Source of the DNA: Streptomyces sp. 2114.4
Lineage (GTDB): Bacteria; Actinomycetota; Actinomycetes; Streptomycetales; Streptomycetaceae
DNA length: 64,000 bases
NCBI RefSeq assembly: GCF_900187385.1
Contig: NZ_FYEY01000001.1
Span: 4,650,001-4,714,000, forward strand
Direction of reading: 5' to 3'
Shown: positions 57,550-64,000 of the stretch, piece by piece
How the letters are laid out: the number at the start of each line of letters is the position of its first letter
Position numbering within the stretch: the stretch's first letter is position 1
The notes under the pieces: model-generated
Told to the model about the DNA's origin: nothing
Seen by the model: only the letters and a program-made list of their open reading frames with translations
Database searches by the model: none
Made by a program: the position numbers and the translations under genes

Positions 57550-58382
57550 GGGGTGCCCTTTCGAAAGTCATTGATCATGGCCACGGACGCCGCTTGAGAG
57601 AGGGCGTCGGCCTGTAGTTGATGGTAGGCCGTCAGTATGGGCAGCACCGAGGTACTTTCTCGCTCAAGATGGCCCCGTTGGGCGGACTCGGCGTACGACA
57701 TGAGTGAGCGGTCCGGCAGCGTCAGCACCGTGATCGGCAGGCTGAACGGACGACGCTCCCCCATGTCGAACGGGGCGACGTGGAGCACCGTGTTCGGCAG
57801 CTCGGCGAACTCGATCAGCCGCACCAACTGGGCTTCCATGACGGCCAGTCCGCCGATGGGCCGACGGATGCAGCTTTCGTCCAGCACCACGAACACCAGC
57901 GGTGGGGGAGTACGGACGAGCGCCGCTTGCCGTTCCGCGACCAGCGACATCCGTTCGTCCGCCTGCTCGGGCGTGATGGCTCCGCGCTTGACGGCACTAT
58001 CGACGATCACGGACGCGTAGTCCGAGGTCTGGAGCAGACCAGGAATGACGCCCACTTCGTACAACCGGATCTCCGCTGCCCGGCCCTCGTGCCCGACGTA
58101 TTCCGGGAAGCCCTCCAGCAGGCTGCCCTGCCGGATCTCGCGCCAGTCGCGCTCGAACGTGTCCACGGTTCCTTCGATGCCGAACGTGCGGTCGGCACTG
58201 CGCGAAAAGCGCAAGGTCGGGGGCTTCCGACCAGTTTCGACCGCCGACACGTGGGTGCTGGAATACCCCATGCGCACGGCAAGCTCATCTTGGGTCCAAC
58301 CACGGGCTTCCCGCGAGCTGCGTAAACGCGCTCCAAAGGCTTCCCGAGGGCTACTCTCCGGCGTCAACTCCTTGCGATTCAA
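57546..58382 (-). CDS. Scr1-family XRE regulator (DUF5753)
   Basis: A 278-aa regulator, ATG 58382 (MNRKELTPESSPREAFGARL). The helix-turn-helix reads REARGWTQDELAVRMGYSST then HVSAVETGRKPPTLRFSRSA. The C-terminal DUF5753 domain starts at about residue 95 with LYEVGVIPGLLQTSDYASVI and includes FVVLDESCIRRPIGG and LPNTVLHVAPFDMGERRPFS. This architecture with DUF397 is the Scr1/Scr2 type in S. coelicolor, called TA-like but tied to development and antibiotic control. Together with DUF397 it forms a complete pair. Confidence 0.93.
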   Translation of the reverse strand: MNRKELTPESSPREAFGARLRSSREARGWTQDELAVRMGYSSTHVSAVETGRKPPTLRFSRSADRTFGIEGTVDTFERDWREIRQGSLLEGFPEYVGHEGRAAEIRLYEVGVIPGLLQTSDYASVIVDSAVKRGAITPEQADERMSLVAERQAALVRTPPPLVFVVLDESCIRRPIGGLAVMEAQLVRLIEFAELPNTVLHVAPFDMGERRPFSLPITVLTLPDRSLMSYAESAQRGHLERESTSVLPILTAYHQLQADALSQAASVAMINDFRKGTP

Positions 58383-58462
58383 CGGGCTTTCACCAAAGCT
58401 TCCTCCCGCTCTGACAGGTTGAAGGGGCTTCCGACTCTAGGTCACGCTGTGCCGCCCCGGTA

Positions 58463-58732
58463 GTGGAATCACTACAGAGAGGAGCGGACGTTGCCCCGGA
58501 AGCACACTCCCCCGAACGCCCCACCGCTCAGGGCCGCAACGACGCGGACGAGCCGACAGACGGGCTGGAGCCGGTGAACGGGCCTGCACTCAACACCCCT
58601 GACGATGAAGTCGATCCGGCGCATGAGCGCGCCGCCGACAACGACAGTGAGGCGTTGACGCGCCTTCGCGCACGGGTGCATCAGGACTACGCGCGGCGAC
58701 AGCAGTACGGACCGCTGGGGCGGTCGCTGTGA
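58463..58732 (+). CDS. Small hypothetical protein in overlapping gene group
   Basis: An 89-aa acidic protein, no recognised domain (TDGLEPVNGPALNTPDDEVD; DNDSEALTRLRARVHQDYAR). The start is unsure: GTG 58463 lacks a good ribosome-binding site, and GTG 58574 (VNGPALNTPD) is an alternative. Its stop overlaps the next GTG by 4 nt. It is divergent from the Scr1-type gene across 80 nt, so the regulator may control this group. Confidence 0.5.
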   Translation: MESLQRGADVAPEAHSPERPTAQGRNDADEPTDGLEPVNGPALNTPDDEVDPAHERAADNDSEALTRLRARVHQDYARRQQYGPLGRSL

Positions 58733-58920
58733 ACTGTGAGAAGTGCCGGACGCTGGAAGCGGAACTGGCGGATGCGGTGCGGCGCGGCGACAAGACGAAG
58801 GCCGTCGACTGCCGTGTGCTGCTGCGGCGCCATCCCCAGCATGACGGCGGGCCGGTGGAGAGCAAGGTGCCGGTGGAGAGCGTGGAGAGCGAGGGGGAGC
58901 CGTGGGCACCCCGGCCGTAG
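58729..58920 (+). CDS. Small hypothetical Cys-containing protein
   Basis: A 63-aa protein starting at GTG 58729 within the upstream stop (GTGA overlap). It begins VNCEKCRTLEAELADAVRRG: a CxxC pair, a predicted helix and a third Cys in DCRVLLRRHPQHDGG. It could bind a metal, but three Cys and several His are not a clear zinc finger. The C-terminus (VESKVPVESVESEGE) is low complexity. It overlaps the next gene by 19 nt. Confidence 0.55.
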   Translation: MNCEKCRTLEAELADAVRRGDKTKAVDCRVLLRRHPQHDGGPVESKVPVESVESEGEPWAPRP

Positions 58921-59126
58921 AGACCACTACCGCTGCTGCCGACCCGTTCGCGGGCACGCCGTACGAGAACAGCCCCGAGGGGCCATGGACGCGGTACGGG
59001 GGCGCGCTGGACCCGAGGTCCGGCGTGGTCTACGTCCCCCGCCCCGGCGCCCTCGATCCGGACGACAGGCCCCTCCGCCATCGGCGCCGACGGGCCGTGC
59101 GGGCGCAGCCTGCGCCGACGTGTTGA
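58902..59126 (+). CDS. Small hypothetical protein
   Basis: A 74-aa protein starting at GTG 58902 (VGTPAVETTTAAADPFAGTP), 19 nt inside the preceding gene. The central YENSPEGPWTRYGGALDPRS looks conserved in character and the C-terminus is Arg-rich. No family recognised. Third in a tightly packed group of three. Just downstream, at about 59143-59230, ATG ACC begins a frame whose +1 reading gives AFADRLEKVGVLNHWQHHLA before a stop; this looks like a deleted or frameshifted remnant of a larger gene. Confidence 0.5.
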   Translation: MGTPAVETTTAAADPFAGTPYENSPEGPWTRYGGALDPRSGVVYVPRPGALDPDDRPLRHRRRRAVRAQPAPTC

Positions 59127-59311
59127 CGCAAGGAGAAACCCCATGACCGATACCGCACCCGCCCGGCGCCTTCGCCGATCGACTGGAGAAGGTCGGAGTC
59201 CTCAACCACTGGCAACACCACCTCGCCTGAGTGACAACTCCGCGATCGCGCCCATGGGAGCGATGGGCGCACTACCCTCCTGGAAACTCCGCCGAAGCGC
59301 AGGGAAGCACG

Positions 59312-59605
59312 ATGGACGACGAACCGCTGTCCGCATGGGCAAAGCGCCGTGACGCGAAGATCGGTCGGCTTCGTGCCGTGCCCCTCGTCCCCGGCGAGGG
59401 GCACCGGGGCGCACACCTGGCCCCGGACGCACCCCGTGCAATCCAGCAATGGAACGGACACATTTGGGAGGCCCACGGGATCGCGGCCGACTTCGCAGCG
59501 GCCGGGCGCATCCTGTATCCCGAGGCCGCTGCACCCCCGGCCGCTGTGCCGGCACGCCAGCCGCTCCGCCCTGGCAGGGGCAAGCACCGCAAGCCGCCGC
59601 GGTGA
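59312..59605 (+). CDS. DUF6087 family protein
   Basis: A 97-aa cytoplasmic protein starting at ATG 59312 (MDDEPLSAWAKRRDAKIGRL) with AGGGAAG 5 nt upstream. The block RAVPLVPGEGHRGAHLAPDA with PRAIQQWNGHIWEAHG matches my recollection of DUF6087, a Streptomyces-specific family often found in accessory regions. Function unknown; the C-terminus is Pro/Arg-rich. Confidence 0.75.
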   Translation: MDDEPLSAWAKRRDAKIGRLRAVPLVPGEGHRGAHLAPDAPRAIQQWNGHIWEAHGIAADFAAAGRILYPEAAAPPAAVPARQPLRPGRGKHRKPPR

Positions 59606-59871
59606 ATGAACTGAATCCCTGAAACCGTGGGTCACGCGCCACGTCGAAGAGCCCTGTGAGGCGTGGCGTGGGGCCGGTTCCCGGACGACCGCGCCGGGAT
59701 CTCCAGCGCCCGCGCGCTTGGCGCCTTTCCTCCGGCGAGGACCGGTTGCTTGAAGCGCCACCCGTCGAACGAAGACCGCTTGAGCACGATTTTTTCCCGT
59801 CAACCAGTTCGTCGCACCAGCAGGCCGAGGGAAAGGGGCGACCCCCAATTTCAGGGGTTTACACTGCCTGC

Positions 59872-60195
59872 ATGGCACAGAAAGTAATCACCATCTACAC
59901 GGACGACCTCACGGGCGAAGAGTCCACCGAGGCCGCCACGCACACGCTTTCTCTTGACGGTGTGACTTACGAGATCGATCTGAGTCCGGACAGCTACGAC
60001 CAGCTGCTGGAAGCCGTTGGGCCGTTCTTGAAGGCCGGTCGCAAGACCGGGAAGGGCCGTAAGCCGCGCAAGGCGGCGGCCGCCACTGAGGACACTGCCG
60101 CGATCCGGGCCTGGGCCAAGTCGAGCGGCTACAACGTCAGCGACCGCGGGCGGGTGCCCGCTGAGATTCGTGAGGCGTACCAAAAGGCCAAGTGA
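59872..60195 (+). CDS. Lsr2-family nucleoid-associated protein
   Basis: A 107-aa xenogeneic-silencer-type protein. It starts at ATG 59872 (MAQKVITIYTDDLTGEESTE). The N-terminal dimerisation domain includes THTLSLDGVTYEIDLSPDSY. The C-terminal DNA-binding domain reads AAIRAWAKSSGYNVSDRGRV, with the RGR minor-groove hook, then PAEIREAYQKAK. A basic linker (KAGRKTGKGRKPRKAAAA) joins them. Full-length, so functional; Streptomyces usually have one main Lsr2 and one or more paralogues, and the accessory setting suggests the latter. A strong terminator follows. Confidence 0.92.
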   Translation: MAQKVITIYTDDLTGEESTEAATHTLSLDGVTYEIDLSPDSYDQLLEAVGPFLKAGRKTGKGRKPRKAAAATEDTAAIRAWAKSSGYNVSDRGRVPAEIREAYQKAK

Positions 60196-60212
60196 ATTTT
60201 TTGGATAAACCG

Positions 60213-60241
60213 GAAGCCCCTCACCACGTGTGAGGGGCTTC
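60213..60241 (+). terminator. Terminator after lsr2-like gene
   Basis: A perfect 12-bp stem: GAAGCCCCTCAC (60213-60224), 5-nt loop, inverse at 60230-60241, followed by TTTG. It lies 17 nt past the stop. Confidence 0.88.
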
Positions 60242-60348
60242 TTTGTGTCCGGTTCCGGTGGTCCTGTCCGCGGTGTCAGTGGCGGCCCGCTGTTCCGGGA
60301 AAGGAAAGGACACCGCGAAACCATTTTTCCCCCGGACAATCCGAACGC

Positions 60349-61356
60349 TCAGCGGCGTCGCAGGGAGGTGTCCGCGATGGCCGGCGGCACGTAGTAGCTG
60401 TCGGCCGGGTTGAGGTCGGTGCCGGGCGGCACGATCGCGTCGACCCGGTCCAGGACATCCGCGCCGAGCGTGACCTCGGAGCCCTCCAGCATGCTGTCGA
60501 GCTGGTCGGCGGTGCGCGGGCCGATGATCACGGAGGTCACCGCGGGGTGGGACCGTACGAAGGCCGTCGCCAGGTGCGGCAGCGTGAGGCCCGCCTCGGC
60601 CGCGACCTTCGACAGCGCGGCGACCGCCTCCGCCTTCCGCGCGTTCTCCGGGACCGACAGGTCGAATTTCCGGCTCTCCAGGCCGGCGCGCGAACTGACG
60701 GAGAGATCGCGGCCGGAGAGCCAGCCGGCGCTGAGCGGGCCCCAGGTCAGCACGCCCGTTCCGTAGCGCTGCGCGGTCGGCAGCACCGCGCTCTCCACGC
60801 CGCGCGCCAGCATCGAGTAGGGCGGCTGCTCGGTCCGGAAGCGGACATGGCCGCGGCGTTCGGCGGTCCACTGCGCCTCGACCAACTGCTCGGCGGGGAA
60901 GGTCGAGGTGCCGATCGCCCGCACCTTGCCGGACCGCACGAGGTCCGAGAGCGCGGAAAGCGTCTCGTCGATATCGGTGGCCGGATCGGGCCGGTGCACC
61001 TGGTAGAGGTCGAGGTAGTCGGTGTCCAGCCGGCGCAGGCTGTCCTCCACCGCGCGCATGATCCAGCGCCGGGAGTTGCCGCCGTGGTTGGCGTCCGGCC
61101 CCATCGAGTTGAAGAACTTCGTGGCCAGGACGACGTCCTCGCGGCGCCCCTTGAGCGCCTTGCCGACGATCTCCTCGGACTCGCCTGCCGCATAGACGTC
61201 CGCGGTGTCCACGAAGTTGATGCCGGCGTCCAGCGCACGGTGCACGAGCCGTACGCAGTCGTCGTGATCGGTGTTGCCCCAGGCGCCGAGCATCATCGCG
61301 CCGAGCGCGTACTCGCTGACCGAGATGCCGGTACCGCCGAGGATCCTGCGCTGCAT
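60349..61356 (-). CDS. Aldo/keto reductase
   Basis: A 335-aa NADPH-dependent aldo/keto reductase starting at ATG 61356 (MQRRILGGTGISVSEYALGA) with an AAGGAG site. The catalytic tetrad is Asp50 and Tyr55 (NFVDTADVYAAG), Lys80 (LATKFFNSMGPDAN) and His121 (YLDLYQVHRPDPATDI). The C-terminal cofactor loop reads SVIIGPRTADQLDSMLEG. It differs clearly from the enzyme at 17008-18000. It is divergent from the MmyB-type XRE regulator at 61603, a common pairing in Streptomyces, so expression is probably controlled by it. Confidence 0.93.
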   Translation of the reverse strand: MQRRILGGTGISVSEYALGAMMLGAWGNTDHDDCVRLVHRALDAGINFVDTADVYAAGESEEIVGKALKGRREDVVLATKFFNSMGPDANHGGNSRRWIMRAVEDSLRRLDTDYLDLYQVHRPDPATDIDETLSALSDLVRSGKVRAIGTSTFPAEQLVEAQWTAERRGHVRFRTEQPPYSMLARGVESAVLPTAQRYGTGVLTWGPLSAGWLSGRDLSVSSRAGLESRKFDLSVPENARKAEAVAALSKVAAEAGLTLPHLATAFVRSHPAVTSVIIGPRTADQLDSMLEGSEVTLGADVLDRVDAIVPPGTDLNPADSYYVPPAIADTSLRRR

Positions 61357-61602
61357 GTGCTGCTCCTTGTGTCGGATGTGAGGTGCGGGACGTGAGGTGC
61401 CGGATGTGAGGGGGCGCGTACGTGCTCCGGGGCGCCGTGCGCGTGCTCCGGGGCCGTCCCCGGGGGCGTTTCGGCGCGGCCCGGGGGCGCGCCCCGAGGC
61501 GTCTGTGCACCACCTTGCGGCCCGTAGGGGGAGCGGACCAGGCCCGTCGCAGCCTGGGTCCGGCGGAACCACCCGACCGGCGGTGCATCGCATACTGGTC
61601 CG

Positions 61603-62490
61603 ATGCTCCACGCGGAAATCGAGATCGGCTCGTTCCTCAAGGTGCGCCGGGCGGCGCTCGACCCGGCGGACCTCGGCCTGCCCGACGGGGTCAACCGCCG
61701 CCGGGTGCGCGGTCTGCGGCGCGAGGAGGTCGCCCAGCTCGCCGGCATCAGCGTCGACTACTACACCCGGATCGAACAGGGCCGTGCGCCCGCCATCTCC
61801 GACTCCGTTCTGGACGCGATCGCACGGGCGCTGCGGCTGTCCGACGGCGAAATGACCTACCTGCACAATGTCGCGGCACCCCGGCGCCGCCCGGCGGACG
61901 GCGTCGCCGCCCCGGGCCCGGACGGCGGCCCGTGTGCCGTTCCCCGGCAAACCGTGCGCCCCGAGGTCCAGCGGGTGCTGGACGCGATGGAGGCCACCGT
62001 CCCGGCCATGGTCCTCGGCCGCGGCCTGGACATCCTGGCCTGGAACGCGCTCGGCGGCCGGATCTCCTTCGACCTTCCGGCGCTCGCCCCGGACCGGCGC
62101 AACACCGCGCTGCTGGTCTTCCTCGACCCGGCGGCGCGCGCCCTGCACGCGGACTGGGAGGCCAAGGCTGTGGAGGTGGTCGGCAATCTGCGCGCCGAGA
62201 GCGGGCGGCACCCCGAGGATCCGCGGATCTGCGACGTGGTCAATGAACTCCTCGCACGCAGCCGGGACTTCCGGCGGATCTGGGAGACCCAGTCGGTGTT
62301 CGAGTGCCTGCGCGGCACCAAGACCCTCCTGCATCCGCACGTCGGCGAGCTGGTCCTCACGTTCGAGAGCTTCCGGCTGAGCAGCGACCCGGACCAGGCG
62401 CTGGTGACGTACACGGCCGAGCGCGGGTCGGAGACGGAGGGCCGGCTGCGGGAGCTGGCGGCCCTCGGAGCCCCGGTGCTGACCGCGTAG
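61603..62490 (+). CDS. XRE regulator with MmyB-like ligand-binding domain
   Basis: A 295-aa regulator. It starts at ATG 61603 (MLHAEIEIGSFLKVRRAALD). The helix-turn-helix runs RGLRREEVAQLAGISVDYYT then RIEQGRAPAISDSVLDAIAR. The C-terminal MmyB domain (about 125-295) has the typical WNALGG...N.ALLVFLDPAAR pattern, HADWEAKAVEVVGNLRAESG and the final VTYTAERGSETEGRLRELA. MmyB-type domains bind fatty-acid-like ligands. It is divergent from the aldo/keto reductase, its likely target. Confidence 0.92.
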   Translation: MLHAEIEIGSFLKVRRAALDPADLGLPDGVNRRRVRGLRREEVAQLAGISVDYYTRIEQGRAPAISDSVLDAIARALRLSDGEMTYLHNVAAPRRRPADGVAAPGPDGGPCAVPRQTVRPEVQRVLDAMEATVPAMVLGRGLDILAWNALGGRISFDLPALAPDRRNTALLVFLDPAARALHADWEAKAVEVVGNLRAESGRHPEDPRICDVVNELLARSRDFRRIWETQSVFECLRGTKTLLHPHVGELVLTFESFRLSSDPDQALVTYTAERGSETEGRLRELAALGAPVLTA

Positions 62491-62546
62491 CGAGGACCGG
62501 GGGCGTAGGGAGGACCGGGATCGCGTAGCGACGGCCGCGCGCCGCC

Positions 62547-63512
62547 TCAGCGGACGGCGTTACGCACCAGGTTTCGCACCGCGCTTCCCACCGGGCCCGG
62601 GGCCGCCGCACTCCCCCTGGGCGCAAGCGCCTCCCACCGCACCGTGACCTCCCCCTGCCGCCGGCGCCGCGGGTCACCCGTCAGCGGCCAGTCCGTGGCC
62701 AGGGCCTGTACGGCGGCGCGCCACCGCTGGCGGGCGCCGAGTGCGCCGAGCGGGGCGGCGGTGGCCCAGGCGCGGTCGAAGTCCCGGAGGAAGGCGTGCA
62801 CCGGCTCGCCCGGCACATTGCGGTGAATCAGCGCCTTGGGGAGGCGTTCTGCCAGGTCAGAGGGTGTGTGGAGGGTGCTGAGGCGGGCGGCGAAGGTGAC
62901 CGTGCGCGGGCCCTCGGGGCCCAGCGCCACCCAGACGTGCCGGCGCCCTATCTCGTCGCAGGTGCCCTCGACCAGCAGCCCGCCGGGCGCCAGCCGTGCG
63001 CAGAGCCGTTGCCACACGGCGGCCACTTCGTCCTCGTCGTACTGCCGCAGCACATTCGCGGCCCGGATGAGGACCGGCGCCCGCTTGCGCTGCCCCGGCA
63101 GCGGTACCTCGAAGCCGCCGTGGAGGAAGTCCAGCCCCGCCCGCTCGTACGGCCGGGCGGCCTCGACCCGCGCCGGGTCTATCTCTATGCCGACGACCCG
63201 GGCGTCCGGGCGCACCGTCCGCAGCCGGCCCAGCAGCTCCACCGCGGTCCAGGGCGCGGCGCCGTAGCCGAGATCGACCGCCACGGGGTCCGCGGCGCGG
63301 CGCAGCACGGCACCGTGCTCGGCGGCTATCCAGCGGTCCATGCGGCGCAGCCGGTTGGGGTTGGTGGTCCCGCGGGTGGCGTTTCCGACGGGCCGGGACT
63401 GCCCGGGTGCGGACCGGGACTGCGCGGGGATCAGGGCGGCGGCGGAGCCGGGGGAAACGGGGGAGCGGGGGGAGACCTGGGGGACGGGGGAGACGTTGGG
63501 GCGGCGGGCCAT
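62547..63512 (-). CDS. Class I SAM-dependent methyltransferase-like protein
   Basis: A 321-aa protein starting at ATG 63512 (MARRPNVSPVPQVSPRSPVS). A ~50-residue Ser/Pro-rich N-terminus precedes the Rossmann fold: VAVDLGYGAAPWTAVELLGR (SAM motif I), VVGIEIDPARVEAARPYER (acidic motif) and RLAPGGLLVEGTCDEIG. The substrate is unknown. In my recollection it is conserved immediately upstream of mshA in Streptomyces, with which it diverges across 204 nt. The C-terminus (SAVRNLVRNAVR) is basic and amphipathic. Confidence 0.82.
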   Translation of the reverse strand: MARRPNVSPVPQVSPRSPVSPGSAAALIPAQSRSAPGQSRPVGNATRGTTNPNRLRRMDRWIAAEHGAVLRRAADPVAVDLGYGAAPWTAVELLGRLRTVRPDARVVGIEIDPARVEAARPYERAGLDFLHGGFEVPLPGQRKRAPVLIRAANVLRQYDEDEVAAVWQRLCARLAPGGLLVEGTCDEIGRRHVWVALGPEGPRTVTFAARLSTLHTPSDLAERLPKALIHRNVPGEPVHAFLRDFDRAWATAAPLGALGARQRWRAAVQALATDWPLTGDPRRRRQGEVTVRWEALAPRGSAAAPGPVGSAVRNLVRNAVR

Positions 63513-63640
63513 GCCCTCGAGGGTATGGGGTGGGCGCCGGAACGCCGCCCGCCGAGGCACCCATGGCCCTCGCCCCGTTGAGGCACCTATGGCCCTCGCT
63601 TGGTCACGCTTTGGCAAAGTGCGGCCAGGGCATGCCGGAC

Positions 63641-63667
63641 GGAAATGGATAGCCGCGGTGCATTGTT
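63641..63667 (+). promoter_or_regulatory. Candidate SigR-type promoter of mshA
   Basis: GGAAA (63641-63645), 19 bp, GTT (63665-63667), matching the thiol-stress sigma factor SigR pattern GGAAT-N18/19-GTT. mshA is a known SigR target in S. coelicolor. The distance to the GTG is 50 nt. Confidence 0.5.
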
Positions 63668-63716
63668 GGAGGGGGTCGGAGGCGTGCCGTCCGCCCCGCC
63701 TAGGAGGTAGCTCGAC

Positions 63717-64000
63717 GTGAGCCCACACGTGTCCCGGCTCCGCAGTCGGCCGCACGGCCAGTTCCCGGGCCAGGCCCGCCTGCGCCTGCCCGGCAGCGCA
63801 CGCCGTCCGCGCCGGGTGGCGATGCTCAGCGTCCACACCTCTCCGCTGCACCAGCCCGGTACGGGCGACGCCGGCGGTATGAACGTCTATATCGTCGAGC
63901 TGGCCAGGAAGCTCGCCTCGATCAACATCGAGGTGGAGATCTTCACCCGCGCCACCACCGGCACCCTCCCGCCCTCCGTCGAGCTCGCCCCCGGCGTCCT
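63717..64000 (+). CDS. mshA: Mycothiol glycosyltransferase MshA (partial)
   Basis: First enzyme of mycothiol synthesis, joining UDP-GlcNAc and inositol phosphate. Only about 94 N-terminal codons are present; the gene runs off the right edge. GTG 63717 follows AGGAGGT with 8-nt spacing. After a ~30-residue Arg-rich extension comes the GT4 glycosyltransferase start VAMLSVHTSPLHQPGTGDAG with GMNVYIVELARKLA, the donor/acceptor glycine loop of MshA. With mshD 17 kb away, two of the pathway's genes are in this window. Confidence 0.95.
   Translation, partial: MSPHVSRLRSRPHGQFPGQARLRLPGSARRPRRVAMLSVHTSPLHQPGTGDAGGMNVYIVELARKLASINIEVEIFTRATTGTLPPSVELAPGV

Noticed and set aside
59143..59352. 69-codon open frame starting MTDTAPARRLRRS
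   Set aside because: The frame runs through the ribosome-binding region and start of the DUF6087 gene and the better peptide is in another frame; treated as a gene remnant instead.

Overview
The window is chromosomal DNA from a Streptomyces or a very close relative. It is very GC-rich, with GTG starts, 4-nt overlapping operons and the gene set expected of the genus: pstSCAB, nur, glnR, ppk, two mycothiol genes (mshD and mshA), a WhiG anti-sigma factor (RsiG), an Scr1/DUF397 pair and an Lsr2-like protein. No rRNA, tRNA, CRISPR array or intact insertion sequence was seen.

Layout. 1-3.8 kb: the phosphate importer pstSCAB (minus strand, pstB cut by the left edge), with a four-unit PHO box upstream of pstS. 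4.1-9 kb: an NlpC/P60 cell-wall hydrolase, a receiver-PP2C phosphatase, and an XRE/HBHA-like/DUF2516 trio that recalls a mycobacterial locus. 9-21 kb: a more variable stretch of regulator-plus-target pairs (ArsR-type/MFS, TetR/oxidoreductase, winged helix/membrane protein, Lrp/LysE), RidA next to a transposase remnant, a PrmC-like methyltransferase, an aldo-keto reductase behind a MerR-type promoter, and small enzymes. 21-28.7 kb: conserved core with asparaginase, RsiG, D-aminoacyl-tRNA deacylase, YgfZ, Nur, nitrobindin-like protein, DsrE-like protein and a thiosulfate sulfurtransferase-DUF1416 operon preceded by a cysteine-containing leader peptide. 28.9-35.5 kb: a DUF2993 lipoprotein-like protein, a Q/Y-rich membrane protein, MoaD/ThiS, and a heterodimeric ABC exporter. 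35.5-36.0 kb: a half-kilobase imperfect inverted repeat with nested hairpins. 36.5-44.8 kb: GlnR, a LacI regulator, an HtrA-type protease, an MprAB-like two-component system, a second DUF2993 protein and a TipA-like MerR regulator. 44.9-55.6 kb: secreted 5'-nucleotidase, mshD, GNAT, a two-gene ABC transporter, and ppk-CHAD-NUDIX. 55.8-62.5 kb: an accessory patch holding a secreted lectin/aerolysin-like protein, Scr1-type regulator plus DUF397, small overlapping unknown genes, DUF6087, Lsr2-like protein, and an aldo-keto reductase divergent from an MmyB-type regulator. 62.5-64 kb: a methyltransferase and the start of mshA.

The genes centre on phosphate (pst, ppk, 5'-nucleotidase, PHO box), nitrogen (glnR, asparaginase), thiol and sulfur metabolism (mshA, mshD, sulfurtransferase, leader peptide), metals (nur) and development (rsiG). 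Compared with the S. coelicolor order as I remember it, the block from the NUDIX gene to the NlpC/P60 gene appears inverted between pstS and mshA. That would explain why ppk and pst point in opposite directions here, and the accessory patch would sit at the right breakpoint.

The observations most worth following are the cysteine leader peptide, the large inverted repeat upstream of glnR, the 23-bp tandem array in front of mshD, the 11-nt response-regulator box in front of the HtrA gene, and the secreted lectin/aerolysin-like protein.
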